Below, in pieces: positions 16,170-23,694 of a DNA stretch of 64,000 nt (position 1 is its first letter; each line of letters begins with the position of its first letter). This DNA is from DASUBV01 sp035532295. Lineage in GTDB: Bacteria; Actinomycetota; Actinomycetes; Streptosporangiales; Streptosporangiaceae. Under the pieces are notes generated by a model. That model made no database searches and was not told the origin of the DNA. It saw only the letters and a program-made list of their open reading frames with translations. The DNA lies in assembly GCA_035532295.1 (NCBI GenBank), contig DATKRH010000292.1:1-64000 (forward strand), in the 5' to 3' direction. Position numbers and translations under genes: made by a program.

Positions 16170-18818
16170 GTGAGAGCCATCCGCCGATTCACGATCAACC
16201 CGGTGCTTCCCGAGCAGCTCGCCCCGCTACGCGGCCTGATGCTCAACCTGCGCTGGTCATGGCATGCTGAGACCCGCGAGGTCTTCGCCGCCATCGACCC
16301 GGCGGCCTGGGAGCACGCCGACCGGGAGCCCGTCGCGCTGCTCGCCCAGGTCTCGCAGGACCGGCTGGCCAGGCTGGCCACCGACCGGAAGTTCCTGCGG
16401 CGGCTCGATGACGCGGCCGATGACCTTCGCGACTATCTCGCGGGGCCGCGCTGGTACCAGACCCGTGGTGACCAGGACGGCGGCGAGCCGGGCGGGGCTG
16501 GGGGCGCGCCCGCGGCCATCGCGTACTTCTCGCCCGAGTACGGCATCACTGCCGCCCTGCCGCAGTACTCGGGCGGCCTGGGCATCCTGGCCGGCGATCA
16601 CCTCAAGGCCGCCAGCGATCTGGGCGTCCCGCTCATCGGCGTGGGCCTGCTGTACCGGCATGGTTACTTCACTCAGTCGCTGTCGGCCGAGGGCTGGCAG
16701 GCGGAGCGGTACCCGGCCAGCGACCCCAACGGGCTGCCGCTGACCCTGCTGCGCGACGCGAACGGGACTCCGGTCCGTATCTGGGTGGCCCTCGCAGATG
16801 GCGCCGCCCTGGCCGCGCAGGTGTGGATCGCCCAGGTCGGGCGGGTCCCGCTGCTGCTGCTGGACTCCTACGTGGAGGAGAACGAGCCGTCCCTGCGCGA
16901 GGTGACTGACCGGCTCTATGGCGGCGGCACCGAGCATCGCCTGAGCCAGGAACTGCTGCTGGGCATCGGCGGCGTGCGGGCGGTCCGCGCCTACTGCGCG
17001 GTCACCGGGCACGCGGAACCCGACGTCTTCCACACCAACGAGGGGCACGCGGGATTCCTCGGCCTGGAGCGCATCCGGGAGTACGTCGAACGCGGCCTCA
17101 CCTTCGACGAGGCGCTGGAGGCGTGCCGGGCCGGCACGGTCTTCACCACCCACACCCCGGTGCCCGCCGGCATCGACCGGTTCCCGGTGGACCTGGTCCA
17201 GCGCCAGTTCGGCGGGCAGGCCGCCGAGGGCGCGCTGCCGCTGGCGCGGGTGCTCGCCCTCGGGGCCGAGACCTTTCCCGGCGGCGATCCCGCGGTGTTC
17301 AACATGGCGGTCATGGGCATGCGCCTGGCTCAGCGGGTCAACGGCGTCAGCGTGCTGCATGGCGAGGTCAGCCGGGAGATGTTCACGGGCCTGTGGCCGG
17401 GCTTCGACACCGCCGAGGTGCCGATCGGCTCGGTGACCAACGGCGTGCACGCGCCGACCTGGGTGGCGCCGGAGATCCTCGGCCTGGCCCAGGGCGGCCA
17501 GAGCGGCGACCTGGCCGACGACGCGCAGTCCTGGGACCGCGTCGCGGCCGATCCCGACCGCGTCTGGGAGATCCGCCGGCTGCTGCGGGCCAGGCTGGTG
17601 GAGCAGGCCCGGCACCGCCTGCGCGCGTCCTGGCGGCAGCGCGGCGCGTCCGATGCCGAGCTCATCTGGATCGATGGCGTGCTCGATGAGAACGTCCTGA
17701 CCATCGGCTTCGCCCGCCGCGTCCCGTCCTACAAGCGGCTGACCCTGATGCTGCACGACACGGTCCGGCTGACCGAGATGCTGCTGGACCCCGATCGCCC
17801 GGTGCAGGTCGTCATCGCCGGCAAGGCCCACCCCGCCGACGAGGGCGGCAAGCTGCTCATTCAGCAGATGGTCAAGTTCGCCGACGACCCCCGGGTGCGG
17901 CACCGGATCGTGTTCCTACCCGACTACGACATGGCGATGGGCCGCTCGCTGGTGCAGGGCTGCGACATCTGGCTCAACAACCCGCTGCGGCCGCTGGAGG
18001 CCTGCGGGACGTCGGGGATGAAGGCCGCGCTGAACGGCGGGCTCAACCTGTCGGTGCTCGACGGCTGGTGGGATGAGTGGTTCGACGGCGCGGACGGCTG
18101 GGCCATCCCGTCGGCCGACGGCGTGACCGATCCGGCCCGTCGCGATGAGCTTGAGGCCGCCGCGCTCTACGACCTGATCGGCCAGTCCGTGGCGCCGCTG
18201 TTTTACGACCGGGACGGCGACGGCGCGCCGCGCCGGTGGCTGGAGATGGTCGCCCACACCCTCCGGACGCTCGGCCCGAAAGCTCAGGCCACCCGGATGG
18301 TCCGCCAGTACGTCACGGACCTGTACGTGCCCGCCGCGCGGTCGTCAGCGGCCCTGGTGGCCGACGGCGGCGCGGCGGGCGGCGCTGGCGGCTTCGCCGG
18401 TGCGCGCGGGCTGGCGGCGTGGAAGCAGCGCGTCACCGCGGCCTGGCCCGGCGTGCGCGTGGAGCACGTGGAGACCGATGACGGCGACCTGACCCCCGGC
18501 GGCTGCCTGACCATCCGGGCCAGTGTCGCGCTCGGCGACCTGTCGCCGGCCGACCTGGCCGTCGAGGTGGTCTACGGCCAGGCCGGGGACTCCGATGAGA
18601 TCCTCGACCCGGTCCGCAGCGCGCTGGTACTGGACGGCGAGCCGGGCCACGACGGCGTCGCCCGGTATGTCGGCCGGGCCGAGCTTGGCGAGCCGGGCCC
18701 GTTCGGCTACACCGTCCGGGCACTGCCCAGCCATCCGCTGCTGAGCAACCCGGCGGAACTGGGTCTGGTCACGGTGCCAGCGGCGACCGCCGGAATGGTC
18801 AACGGCGACCTGCGCTAG
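16170..18818 (+). CDS. glgP: Alpha-glucan (maltodextrin) phosphorylase GlgP
   Basis: An 882-residue GT35 phosphorylase that cleaves terminal alpha-1,4-glucosyl units with phosphate to give glucose-1-phosphate. The N-terminal DUF3417-type segment (RAIRRFTINPVLPE...LNLRWSWHAET) marks the actinobacterial GlgP class, as opposed to the short E. coli MalP type. Active-site parts include YFSPEYGI, YSGGLGILAGDHLKAASDLG, HTNEGHAGFL, SYKRLTLMLHD, and the PLP-lysine loop GTSGMKAALNGGLNLS. A Gly/Ala-rich linker (about residue 735) precedes a C-terminal beta domain. The GTG at 16170 fits the usual family start and a TAGGGT box 8 nt upstream. It is divergent from glgE and supplies or removes glucose-1-phosphate for the same glucan. 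Confidence 0.95.
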   Translation: MRAIRRFTINPVLPEQLAPLRGLMLNLRWSWHAETREVFAAIDPAAWEHADREPVALLAQVSQDRLARLATDRKFLRRLDDAADDLRDYLAGPRWYQTRGDQDGGEPGGAGGAPAAIAYFSPEYGITAALPQYSGGLGILAGDHLKAASDLGVPLIGVGLLYRHGYFTQSLSAEGWQAERYPASDPNGLPLTLLRDANGTPVRIWVALADGAALAAQVWIAQVGRVPLLLLDSYVEENEPSLREVTDRLYGGGTEHRLSQELLLGIGGVRAVRAYCAVTGHAEPDVFHTNEGHAGFLGLERIREYVERGLTFDEALEACRAGTVFTTHTPVPAGIDRFPVDLVQRQFGGQAAEGALPLARVLALGAETFPGGDPAVFNMAVMGMRLAQRVNGVSVLHGEVSREMFTGLWPGFDTAEVPIGSVTNGVHAPTWVAPEILGLAQGGQSGDLADDAQSWDRVAADPDRVWEIRRLLRARLVEQARHRLRASWRQRGASDAELIWIDGVLDENVLTIGFARRVPSYKRLTLMLHDTVRLTEMLLDPDRPVQVVIAGKAHPADEGGKLLIQQMVKFADDPRVRHRIVFLPDYDMAMGRSLVQGCDIWLNNPLRPLEACGTSGMKAALNGGLNLSVLDGWWDEWFDGADGWAIPSADGVTDPARRDELEAAALYDLIGQSVAPLFYDRDGDGAPRRWLEMVAHTLRTLGPKAQATRMVRQYVTDLYVPAARSSAALVADGGAAGGAGGFAGARGLAAWKQRVTAAWPGVRVEHVETDDGDLTPGGCLTIRASVALGDLSPADLAVEVVYGQAGDSDEILDPVRSALVLDGEPGHDGVARYVGRAELGEPGPFGYTVRALPSHPLLSNPAELGLVTVPAATAGMVNGDLR

Positions 18819-18844
18819 GGGCCTATCGCCCGGTTCCGGCCATT

Positions 18845-18862
18845 ATCCCCGAGGTCGGGGAT
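18845..18862. terminator. Inverted repeat after glgP
   Basis: Arms atccccga (18845-18852) and tcggggat (18855-18862) lie 26 bp beyond the glgP stop. The centre is only 2 nt, so the folded stem would be about 7 bp with a 4-nt loop. No U-run follows. Confidence 0.45.
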
Positions 18863-18903
18863 TGCCAGTCATTCGCAGGCGGTTTCCCCCTGGTTACCTA
18901 GCG

Positions 18904-19124
18904 TGCGACATTGCTGCGACATTGCGTGTTCGACATGACACGCTCCGCGAGTAAACCGCCAGACTGCGCGAGGCGTCCTGCTACCAAGGACATTCCGCTG
19001 CGGCGGGAAGATTTTCTTCCCGTGGCCACCGGAAGGCCCGCATATCCGAGGGGGATGTGACATCCTGTGATAGAGCGTTCTCGGTCAGTAACGCTCGTAG
19101 ATCGTCACGTTCTGTTACCTGACC
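18904..19124 (+). promoter_or_regulatory. Long upstream region of bldC with repeats
   Basis: The gap before bldC carries two adjacent copies of tgcgacattgc (18904-18914 and 18915-18925), an inverted pair gcgtgt/acacgc (18924-18929, 18938-18943), and closer to the gene an inverted pair ggtcagtaac (19083-19092) and gttacctgacc (19114-19124) that match except for one bulged base. The last dyad ends 31 bp before the GTG start and could be an operator or an RNA hairpin. No clear promoter was identified. Confidence 0.4.
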
Positions 19125-19155
19125 ATTACCCCCGAGTGCGAGAGGACCTGCAGTC

Positions 19156-19374
19156 GTGCGAACCCAGATCAAGCCGGACAACCGCCTGCTTACCCCGGCC
19201 GAGGTCGCCGCGATGCTTCGCGTGGACCCCAAGACCGTCACCCGGTGGGCACGGGGCGGCAAGCTGTCGTCGATTCGTACGCCGGGCGGACATCGGCGCT
19301 ACAGCGAGAGTGAAGTCCGCAGCTTCCTGAACGGCTGGCAGGGGGTCTCCCTGCCGCGTGCCTCCGGGGAGTGA
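19156..19374 (+). CDS. bldC: BldC-family developmental regulator
   Basis: A 72-residue MerR-like DNA-binding protein. The core LLTPAEVAAMLRVDPKTVTR followed by WARGGKLSSIRTPGGHRRY is nearly the text of Streptomyces BldC, which binds direct repeats cooperatively as a head-to-tail array and delays entry into sporulation. It lacks the dimerisation helix of classical MerR regulators, as BldC does. The GTG at 19156 is preceded by GAGAGGA 8 nt upstream. Single-gene unit: the upstream gap is 337 bp and a hairpin follows. Confidence 0.92.
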   Translation: MRTQIKPDNRLLTPAEVAAMLRVDPKTVTRWARGGKLSSIRTPGGHRRYSESEVRSFLNGWQGVSLPRASGE

Positions 19375-19700
19375 GGCACGCTACGTGCCTGCCCCGGCCG
19401 CGCAGTGGAGCCGGGAGCAGGCGTGGGCGGCCAAGCCGCCGGGGGGAGCGGACCCGCCGCCCCCGGCGGCTTCCGCCGCCGGAACGGTTCCGGGCGGGCT
19501 CGTTACAAGTTGCGCGCATGACAGCCGGGCCGAGGCTGTCATTCCGCCCGGAGCCGACTCGGTTCGTCGGTGCTGGCCCGAAGGCTCCTGCCGCGGCACG
19601 GTCTGGCGGGGACGCGCGGCCTGCGGACTGAGTGCCGGGGTGCCGCATGGCCGCCCGCGGGCCGGCTGCGTAGGATCATGCCTGCGCACGGAGGTGGTGC
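19375..19700. other. Noncoding stretch between bldC and the enoyl-CoA hydratase gene
   Basis: The 326-bp stretch has no convincing gene. It holds the hairpin at 19435-19470, a 15-bp palindrome ccggaacggttccgg at 19479-19493, a TAGGAT hexamer at 19671-19676 that can serve as the -10 box of the enoyl-CoA hydratase gene, and that gene's GGAGG ribosome-binding site at 19690-19694. Reading frames across it are low-complexity and judged spurious. Confidence 0.55.
19435..19470 (+). terminator. Hairpin downstream of bldC
   Basis: A perfect 11-bp inverted repeat, arms 19435-19445 and 19460-19470 (gccgccggggg and its complement), with a 14-nt loop, 60 bp after the bldC stop. There is no U-run, as is common in actinobacterial terminators. 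Confidence 0.55.
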
Positions 19701-20495
19701 ATGGGCGAGTTTGTGCGGGTCGAGGCCGCGGCTGGAGAGACTGGCCGGGCAGTCGCGATCATCAGGCTGGACCGGCCGCCGATGAACGCGCTGAACTCGG
19801 TGGTTCAGGCCGAGATCGCGGCGGCGGCGGCGCAGGTGTCCGACGACCCGCAGGTCCGGGCGGTGGTCATTTACGGTGGCGAGAAGGTGTTCGCCGCCGG
19901 CGCTGACATCAAGGAGATGGCCGACGTCAGCTACGCCCAGATGGCGGCCAGGTCGCGGCGCTTGCAGGACTCGTTCACGGCCGTGGCCAGGATAGGCAAG
20001 CCCGTGATCGCCGCCGTGACCGGCTACGCCCTGGGCGGCGGGCTCGAACTGGCGCTCTGCGCCGACTTCAGGGTAGCCGGGGAGGGCGCCCGCGTCGGCC
20101 AGCCCGAGATCCTGCTCGGCATCATCCCCGGTGCCGGCGGCACACAGCGGCTGCCCCGGCTGGTCGGCCCGGCCCGGGCTAAGGACATCGTCTACACCGG
20201 CAGGTTCGTCGGCTCCGCCGAGGCGCTGGCCATCGGCCTGGTCGACCAGGTGGTTCCGGACGCCGAGGTCTACTCGGCGGCGGTCGAATTCGCCCAGCGG
20301 TTCGCGGCCGGGCCCGCCGCGGCGCTGCGGGCCGCCAAGCAGGCCATCGACGAAGGGCTCGAGGTCGACCTGCGCACCGGCCTGGAGATCGAGCGGCTGC
20401 ACTTCGCCGGGCTGTTCGCTACCGAGGACGCCCGGGCGGGCATGCGCAGCTTCGTCGAGAACGGACCGGGAAAGGCCAGCTTTGCCGGGAAATGA
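19701..20495 (+). CDS. Enoyl-CoA hydratase/isomerase family protein
   Basis: A 264-residue crotonase-fold protein, probably hydrating trans-2-enoyl-CoA in beta-oxidation. The oxyanion-hole segments are FAAGADIKEMA and GYALGGGLELALCADF. Both catalytic glutamates are present, one in GGLELAL and one in GQPEILLGIIPGAGGTQRLP, which supports hydratase activity rather than a pure isomerase. The ATG at 19701 has GGAGG 6 nt upstream. The stop overlaps the start of a run of 21-bp repeats from which the next gene begins, so the two are probably cotranscribed. Confidence 0.9.
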   Translation: MGEFVRVEAAAGETGRAVAIIRLDRPPMNALNSVVQAEIAAAAAQVSDDPQVRAVVIYGGEKVFAAGADIKEMADVSYAQMAARSRRLQDSFTAVARIGKPVIAAVTGYALGGGLELALCADFRVAGEGARVGQPEILLGIIPGAGGTQRLPRLVGPARAKDIVYTGRFVGSAEALAIGLVDQVVPDAEVYSAAVEFAQRFAAGPAAALRAAKQAIDEGLEVDLRTGLEIERLHFAGLFATEDARAGMRSFVENGPGKASFAGK

Positions 20496-20497
20496 GC

Positions 20498-20550
20498 CCG
20501 TGCTGCCAGGTGATGAGCCCGTGCTGCCAGGTGATGAGCCCGTGGTGCCC
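20498..20550. repeat. 21-bp tandem repeat that carries a ribosome-binding site and GTG start
   Basis: Copies of cccgtgctgccaggtgatgag begin at 20497 and 20518, with a third partial copy (cccgtggtgcc) at 20539. Each copy contains an AGGTGA that sits 7 nt before the in-frame GTG of the next copy, so several equivalent translation starts (20521, 20542, possibly 20500) are available to the following gene. Confidence 0.85.
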
Positions 20551-20955
20551 GGAGCAAGCGGCGAAGTGTCGCTCGACATGCTGATGGCGGCGCTGCGCGC
20601 CGACAGCAGCGATGTCGCCATCTATGCCCGGGTGCTGACCGAGTCACTCGGCGAGGCGCTGCCGCCGGGCTGCGTCGTGGTCGACCGGGAGCGGTCCGTG
20701 TCCGATCGCATGCACGGGCGGCCCGGCACCGTCTCGAAAGTCACCGTCCGGCTCGGTGACCAGGTGATGACCCTCGGCGTGCAGCGTGGCGCGCCCGCCG
20801 CCGAGATCTGCCGCGAGGTGCGCGGAGTCGTGCTCTCCCGCCAGCCCGTTCAGCTCGGCCAGTGGGTGGCGGAGCTGGCCCGGGCCCTCATGACCCACGC
20901 CGACCAGAACGCGGCCGCCGCGCAGGCGCTGCGCCGCCTGGTGGCCGGCGGCTAG
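20521..20955 (+). CDS. Conserved small protein of unknown function
   Basis: A protein of about 144 residues (137 if started at 20542). The conserved-looking part begins SLDMLMAALRADSSDVAIYA and includes a SLGEALPPGCVVVDRERS segment, a beta-rich middle (VSKVTVRLGDQVMTLGVQRG), and an amphipathic C-terminal helix ending ALRRLVAGG. I do not recognise the family. There is no signal peptide or membrane helix. It lies directly after the enoyl-CoA hydratase, offset by 25 bp. The true start is unclear because the 21-bp repeat supplies several equivalent GTG codons each with an AGGTGA upstream; 20521 is a middle choice. The stop at 20955 lies 3 bp from the convergent VapC gene. Confidence 0.6.
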   Translation: MLPGDEPVVPGASGEVSLDMLMAALRADSSDVAIYARVLTESLGEALPPGCVVVDRERSVSDRMHGRPGTVSKVTVRLGDQVMTLGVQRGAPAAEICREVRGVVLSRQPVQLGQWVAELARALMTHADQNAAAAQALRRLVAGG

Positions 20956-20958
20956 CCG

Positions 20959-21357
20959 TCAGCTGTCCGGGACCAGGTCGGCCACGTCATCGTGCAGCCT
21001 AGCCATCGCCTGGTCGAACGTGGCGAGCCGGGAACCCCGGGCCCGGGCGAGCTGGGCCAGGTAAGCGTCGGTTACCTGGCGAGGGCCGATGATCCCCTGA
21101 ATGCGAACCTGGGCATAACCGACATCGTCGGGCCAGAATTCGTGCCGCCGGTCGGCGGTGACCCCGTTGAGAACTGCTTGCGCGGTGGCGGCCGACTGGC
21201 CTTCGCGGATGAGCAGGCGCATGAGGCTGCCCTGGGTTATCGGGCAGGTCGCGAAGTCTCCGCTGATGCCGACAAACCAGTTCTCAGCGGCCACATGGTG
21301 GACGTGATCGTCGACGAGCAGAGCGATGAGCACGTTCGCGTCGAGGAGGACGGTCAC
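20959..21357 (-). CDS. VapC-like PIN-domain toxin (system 2)
   Basis: A 132-residue PIN-domain toxin. The N terminus MTVLLDANVLIALLV has the first catalytic Asp followed by the usual hydrophobic strand and helix; VTDAYLAQLARARG and RLATFDQAMARL carry the later Asp residues. The middle WFVGISGDFATCPITQGSLMRL matches the mycobacterial VapC group that includes TA-system ribonucleases of the FitB-like class. The GTG at 21357 overlaps the TGA of the antitoxin gene. It differs strongly from the system 1 toxin, so the two loci are not recent copies. It is convergent with the small unknown gene, with only 3 bp between stops. Confidence 0.88.
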   Translation of the reverse strand: MTVLLDANVLIALLVDDHVHHVAAENWFVGISGDFATCPITQGSLMRLLIREGQSAATAQAVLNGVTADRRHEFWPDDVGYAQVRIQGIIGPRQVTDAYLAQLARARGSRLATFDQAMARLHDDVADLVPDS

Positions 21358-21584
21358 TGATCGTCGTCCTCCAGTCGCCTGACGTCCTCGGTGGTGATTG
21401 TCCTGCCGAGGTGCGCGACGGGCAGGCCGGTGCGAGCGCTTCTAGCTATCGCACCAGGCTTGCCTGAGCCGAGTCCCCGGCGGATAAGCCCGGCGACGGT
21501 CTGGCTCAACGACTGATGGGTATCTCTGGCGATCGCGACCGCCTGAGCGTGAAGATCATCAGGAATGTCGAGTGTGGTGCGCAT
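21354..21584 (-). CDS. VapB-like antitoxin (system 2)
   Basis: A 76-residue antitoxin starting MRTTLDIPDDLHAQAVAIAR, a ribbon-helix-helix pattern, followed by THQSLSQTVAGLIRRGL. The C-terminal part, with RTITTEDVRRLEDDDQ, is acidic and would block the toxin's active site. The ATG at 21584 lies 6 nt after a minus-strand TATGCT box, so the mRNA is probably leaderless and there is no ribosome-binding site. Expression is likely autoregulated through the palindrome at 21602-21621. Confidence 0.85.
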   Translation of the reverse strand: MRTTLDIPDDLHAQAVAIARDTHQSLSQTVAGLIRRGLGSGKPGAIARSARTGLPVAHLGRTITTEDVRRLEDDDQ

Positions 21585-21621
21585 GCCAGTAGCATAACTT
21601 CACTTCATCATGATGTAGTGA
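21585..21621 (-). promoter_or_regulatory. Promoter and palindromic operator of toxin-antitoxin system 2
   Basis: Reading toward the antitoxin on the minus strand: an imperfect 20-bp palindrome at 21602-21621 with a perfect 10-bp core catcatgatg (21607-21616) and outer arms cact/agtg, interrupted by one mismatch; then TATGCT (plus 21591-21596); then 6 nt to the ATG. The palindrome occupies the spacer between the -10 box and the presumed -35 region, a typical site for repression by the antitoxin complex. Confidence 0.6.
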
Positions 21622-21846
21622 TGCAGATCCGAGCGGACCGGGTACCCCGTGCTGTGCACCGGCGACGACTTCGCCACGACGGATATCACCGTGGTGCGAC
21701 CTCAGCTGGCGCCGGATGCGGGCTGACAGCCGCCGATTGACGACCCGCGACACTAGCGGCGATTACCCGGGAACCTCCCGGGCGATCGGCAACTTGGCTG
21801 CGTTCGTGCTCCTCATGTGAGCCAAGCATCCGTAGGCTGTTGGGTC

Positions 21847-23694
21847 ATGACCGTGCAGGAGGAACGAAGCCCCGGGCGCCTCGGGCCGTATAGCCTGCGC
21901 GAGCGGCTGGGCGAGGGCGGGATGGGCGTCGTCTACCTGGCCACCGACCCGAGCGATCGCCTGGTCGCGGTCAAGGCGCTGCGTCGGGGCGTGCCGGGCG
22001 ACATGATGGCCCGGCGGCGGCTCGCCCGCGAGTTCGACACCATGCGCCGGGTGCACAGCCCGTTCGTGGCCGAGGTGATCGACGCCAGCGTCGACAGCGA
22101 TCCGCCCTACATCGTGACCCGGTACGTCCCCGGCCGCACGGTCGAGGAGGTGGTCGCCCAGGACGGGCCGATCACTGGTCCGGCCCTGCTCGCGCTGGCC
22201 CGCGGCCTGGCCAGCGCGCTGACCGCAGTGCACGCGGCCGGAGTCGTGCACCGGGATCTCAAGCCCGCGAACGTCATGATCGTCAACGGCCAGCCGGTCG
22301 TGATCGACTTCGGCATCGCGCAGGCACCGGACTCGACGCGGCTGACCATGACCGGAATGTTCATGGGCACCCCCGGCTACCTGGCGCCCGAAGTGATCGA
22401 GGGCAGCCCGAGCGGGCCGGCGGCCGACGTCCACTCCTGGGCGGCCACGGTGGCCTTCGCCGCGACCGGGCGGCCTCCGTTCGGGTCGGGCTCCTTCGAG
22501 GCGATCTTCTACCGGATCGTTAACGGCCAGCCCGACCTGGCGGCGATGCCGGCCCCTCTCATGCCGCTGGTCCTGCACGCGCTGGCCCGCGATCCGGCCC
22601 GGCGGCCCACCGCCGCCGACCTGGCCGATCGCGCCGGCGGGCTGGATCCGGCCGCGCTGGTCCCCGGGCAGGCCACCACGATCCCGCCGCCTGGCGGCAG
22701 TGTCGGCGTCACCAGGGGCGACCTGCCCGCCGGGCGGCTGCTGGCCGGCGGGCCGGGCGTCGCCCCGGTCGGCTGGGGGGCTGCCGCCCGGCAGGCAGGT
22801 GCCGTGGCCGGCGGGGTCGGCGTGGCGATGGGCGGGGCCGGCCCGCCGCCGTCCGACCGCCCGGGCGGCACCAGGGAGCTGGCCTCCCGGTCGCCGGATA
22901 GCTTCGCGGACCTGCTGCCGCCCGTCAATTACGGTCAGCCCGCGGCGCCGGGGGAGCTGCAGCCGTGGGACCAGGAGCCCGGTAGCCCGCCGTTCGCCCA
23001 GCCGCCCAGCCGCTCAGCCGACCGGAGCGCCGACCGGAGCGCCGACCGGCCACGGTCGGCCCGGCGGCCGCTGGTGCTGGCGGTGATCGCCACGGCCATC
23101 GCCGCCAGCGTGCTGCTGCCGGTCGCCGGGACCGTCGGCTCGCTGCTGGGCCTGATGACGCTGCGATCCGCCGACCTGACCAGCTCCTGGCTGGGACGGC
23201 GGCGCTCGCGGCAGGGCCCTCGCCCGGCCGATTCGGCGGCGATCCTCGCGTATCTCCCCTTCGCGGTCTTCCGCTCGGTGCTGCGCCTGGTGCTGATGCT
23301 GCCGCTGGCGCTGCTGTTCGCCGCGGCCGCCGCCGCGATCACCTTCGTGGCGCTGCCGGGCCACCCGCTGCCCCGGGCCGGCGCCTACGCGGCCGGCGCG
23401 CTGGTCGCCTGCTACGGACTCGGGCCGGGATCCAGCCGGTGCCGCCGCCCGCTGAGCAAGTTCTTCGGGGCGATCACCGACAGCCCCGCGAGCGCGGTGG
23501 TCGTGTTCATCGGGATGGCGGCGCTCGCCGTCGGCGTGCTGTCCGCGGCGTTCTCGCTGCCGCCGTTCTTCTGGCCCGCCAACCACCTCAACCTGCAGCC
23601 GCACTTCACGCTGGTCCCGCACGGGCTGCTGCACCCCGGCCGGCTCAGCCTGCTCCAGCTCGCCAAGCGGTGGGGGATCTGGCCGTTCGGCTAG
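21847..23694 (+). CDS. Serine/threonine protein kinase with membrane-embedded C-terminal region
   Basis: A 615-residue Hanks-type kinase. The N-terminal 265 residues are the kinase domain: glycine loop GEGGMGVVYLA, ATP lysine in VAVKALRR, catalytic loop VVHRDLKPANVMI, DFGIAQ, and activation-loop end GTPGYLAPEVIEG. A Pro/Gly-rich linker (about 270-400) contains SADR repeats. Four membrane helices follow (about 412-440, 475-500, 508-525, 545-570). I see no PASTA or other extracellular sensor repeat; the sensor may be the membrane part itself. The ATG at 21847 lies 8 nt after TAGGCT (21833-21838), a leaderless-type promoter, which decides against the upstream ATG. It converges with the FHA-HTH gene, sharing the CTAG at 23691-23694. 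Confidence 0.9.
   Translation: MTVQEERSPGRLGPYSLRERLGEGGMGVVYLATDPSDRLVAVKALRRGVPGDMMARRRLAREFDTMRRVHSPFVAEVIDASVDSDPPYIVTRYVPGRTVEEVVAQDGPITGPALLALARGLASALTAVHAAGVVHRDLKPANVMIVNGQPVVIDFGIAQAPDSTRLTMTGMFMGTPGYLAPEVIEGSPSGPAADVHSWAATVAFAATGRPPFGSGSFEAIFYRIVNGQPDLAAMPAPLMPLVLHALARDPARRPTAADLADRAGGLDPAALVPGQATTIPPPGGSVGVTRGDLPAGRLLAGGPGVAPVGWGAAARQAGAVAGGVGVAMGGAGPPPSDRPGGTRELASRSPDSFADLLPPVNYGQPAAPGELQPWDQEPGSPPFAQPPSRSADRSADRSADRPRSARRPLVLAVIATAIAASVLLPVAGTVGSLLGLMTLRSADLTSSWLGRRRSRQGPRPADSAAILAYLPFAVFRSVLRLVLMLPLALLFAAAAAAITFVALPGHPLPRAGAYAAGALVACYGLGPGSSRCRRPLSKFFGAITDSPASAVVVFIGMAALAVGVLSAAFSLPPFFWPANHLNLQPHFTLVPHGLLHPGRLSLLQLAKRWGIWPFG

Noticed and set aside
18819..19155. A riboswitch or small RNA gene upstream of bldC
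   Set aside because: Repeats and dyads are present, but no known riboswitch core or RNA family could be recognised by eye.
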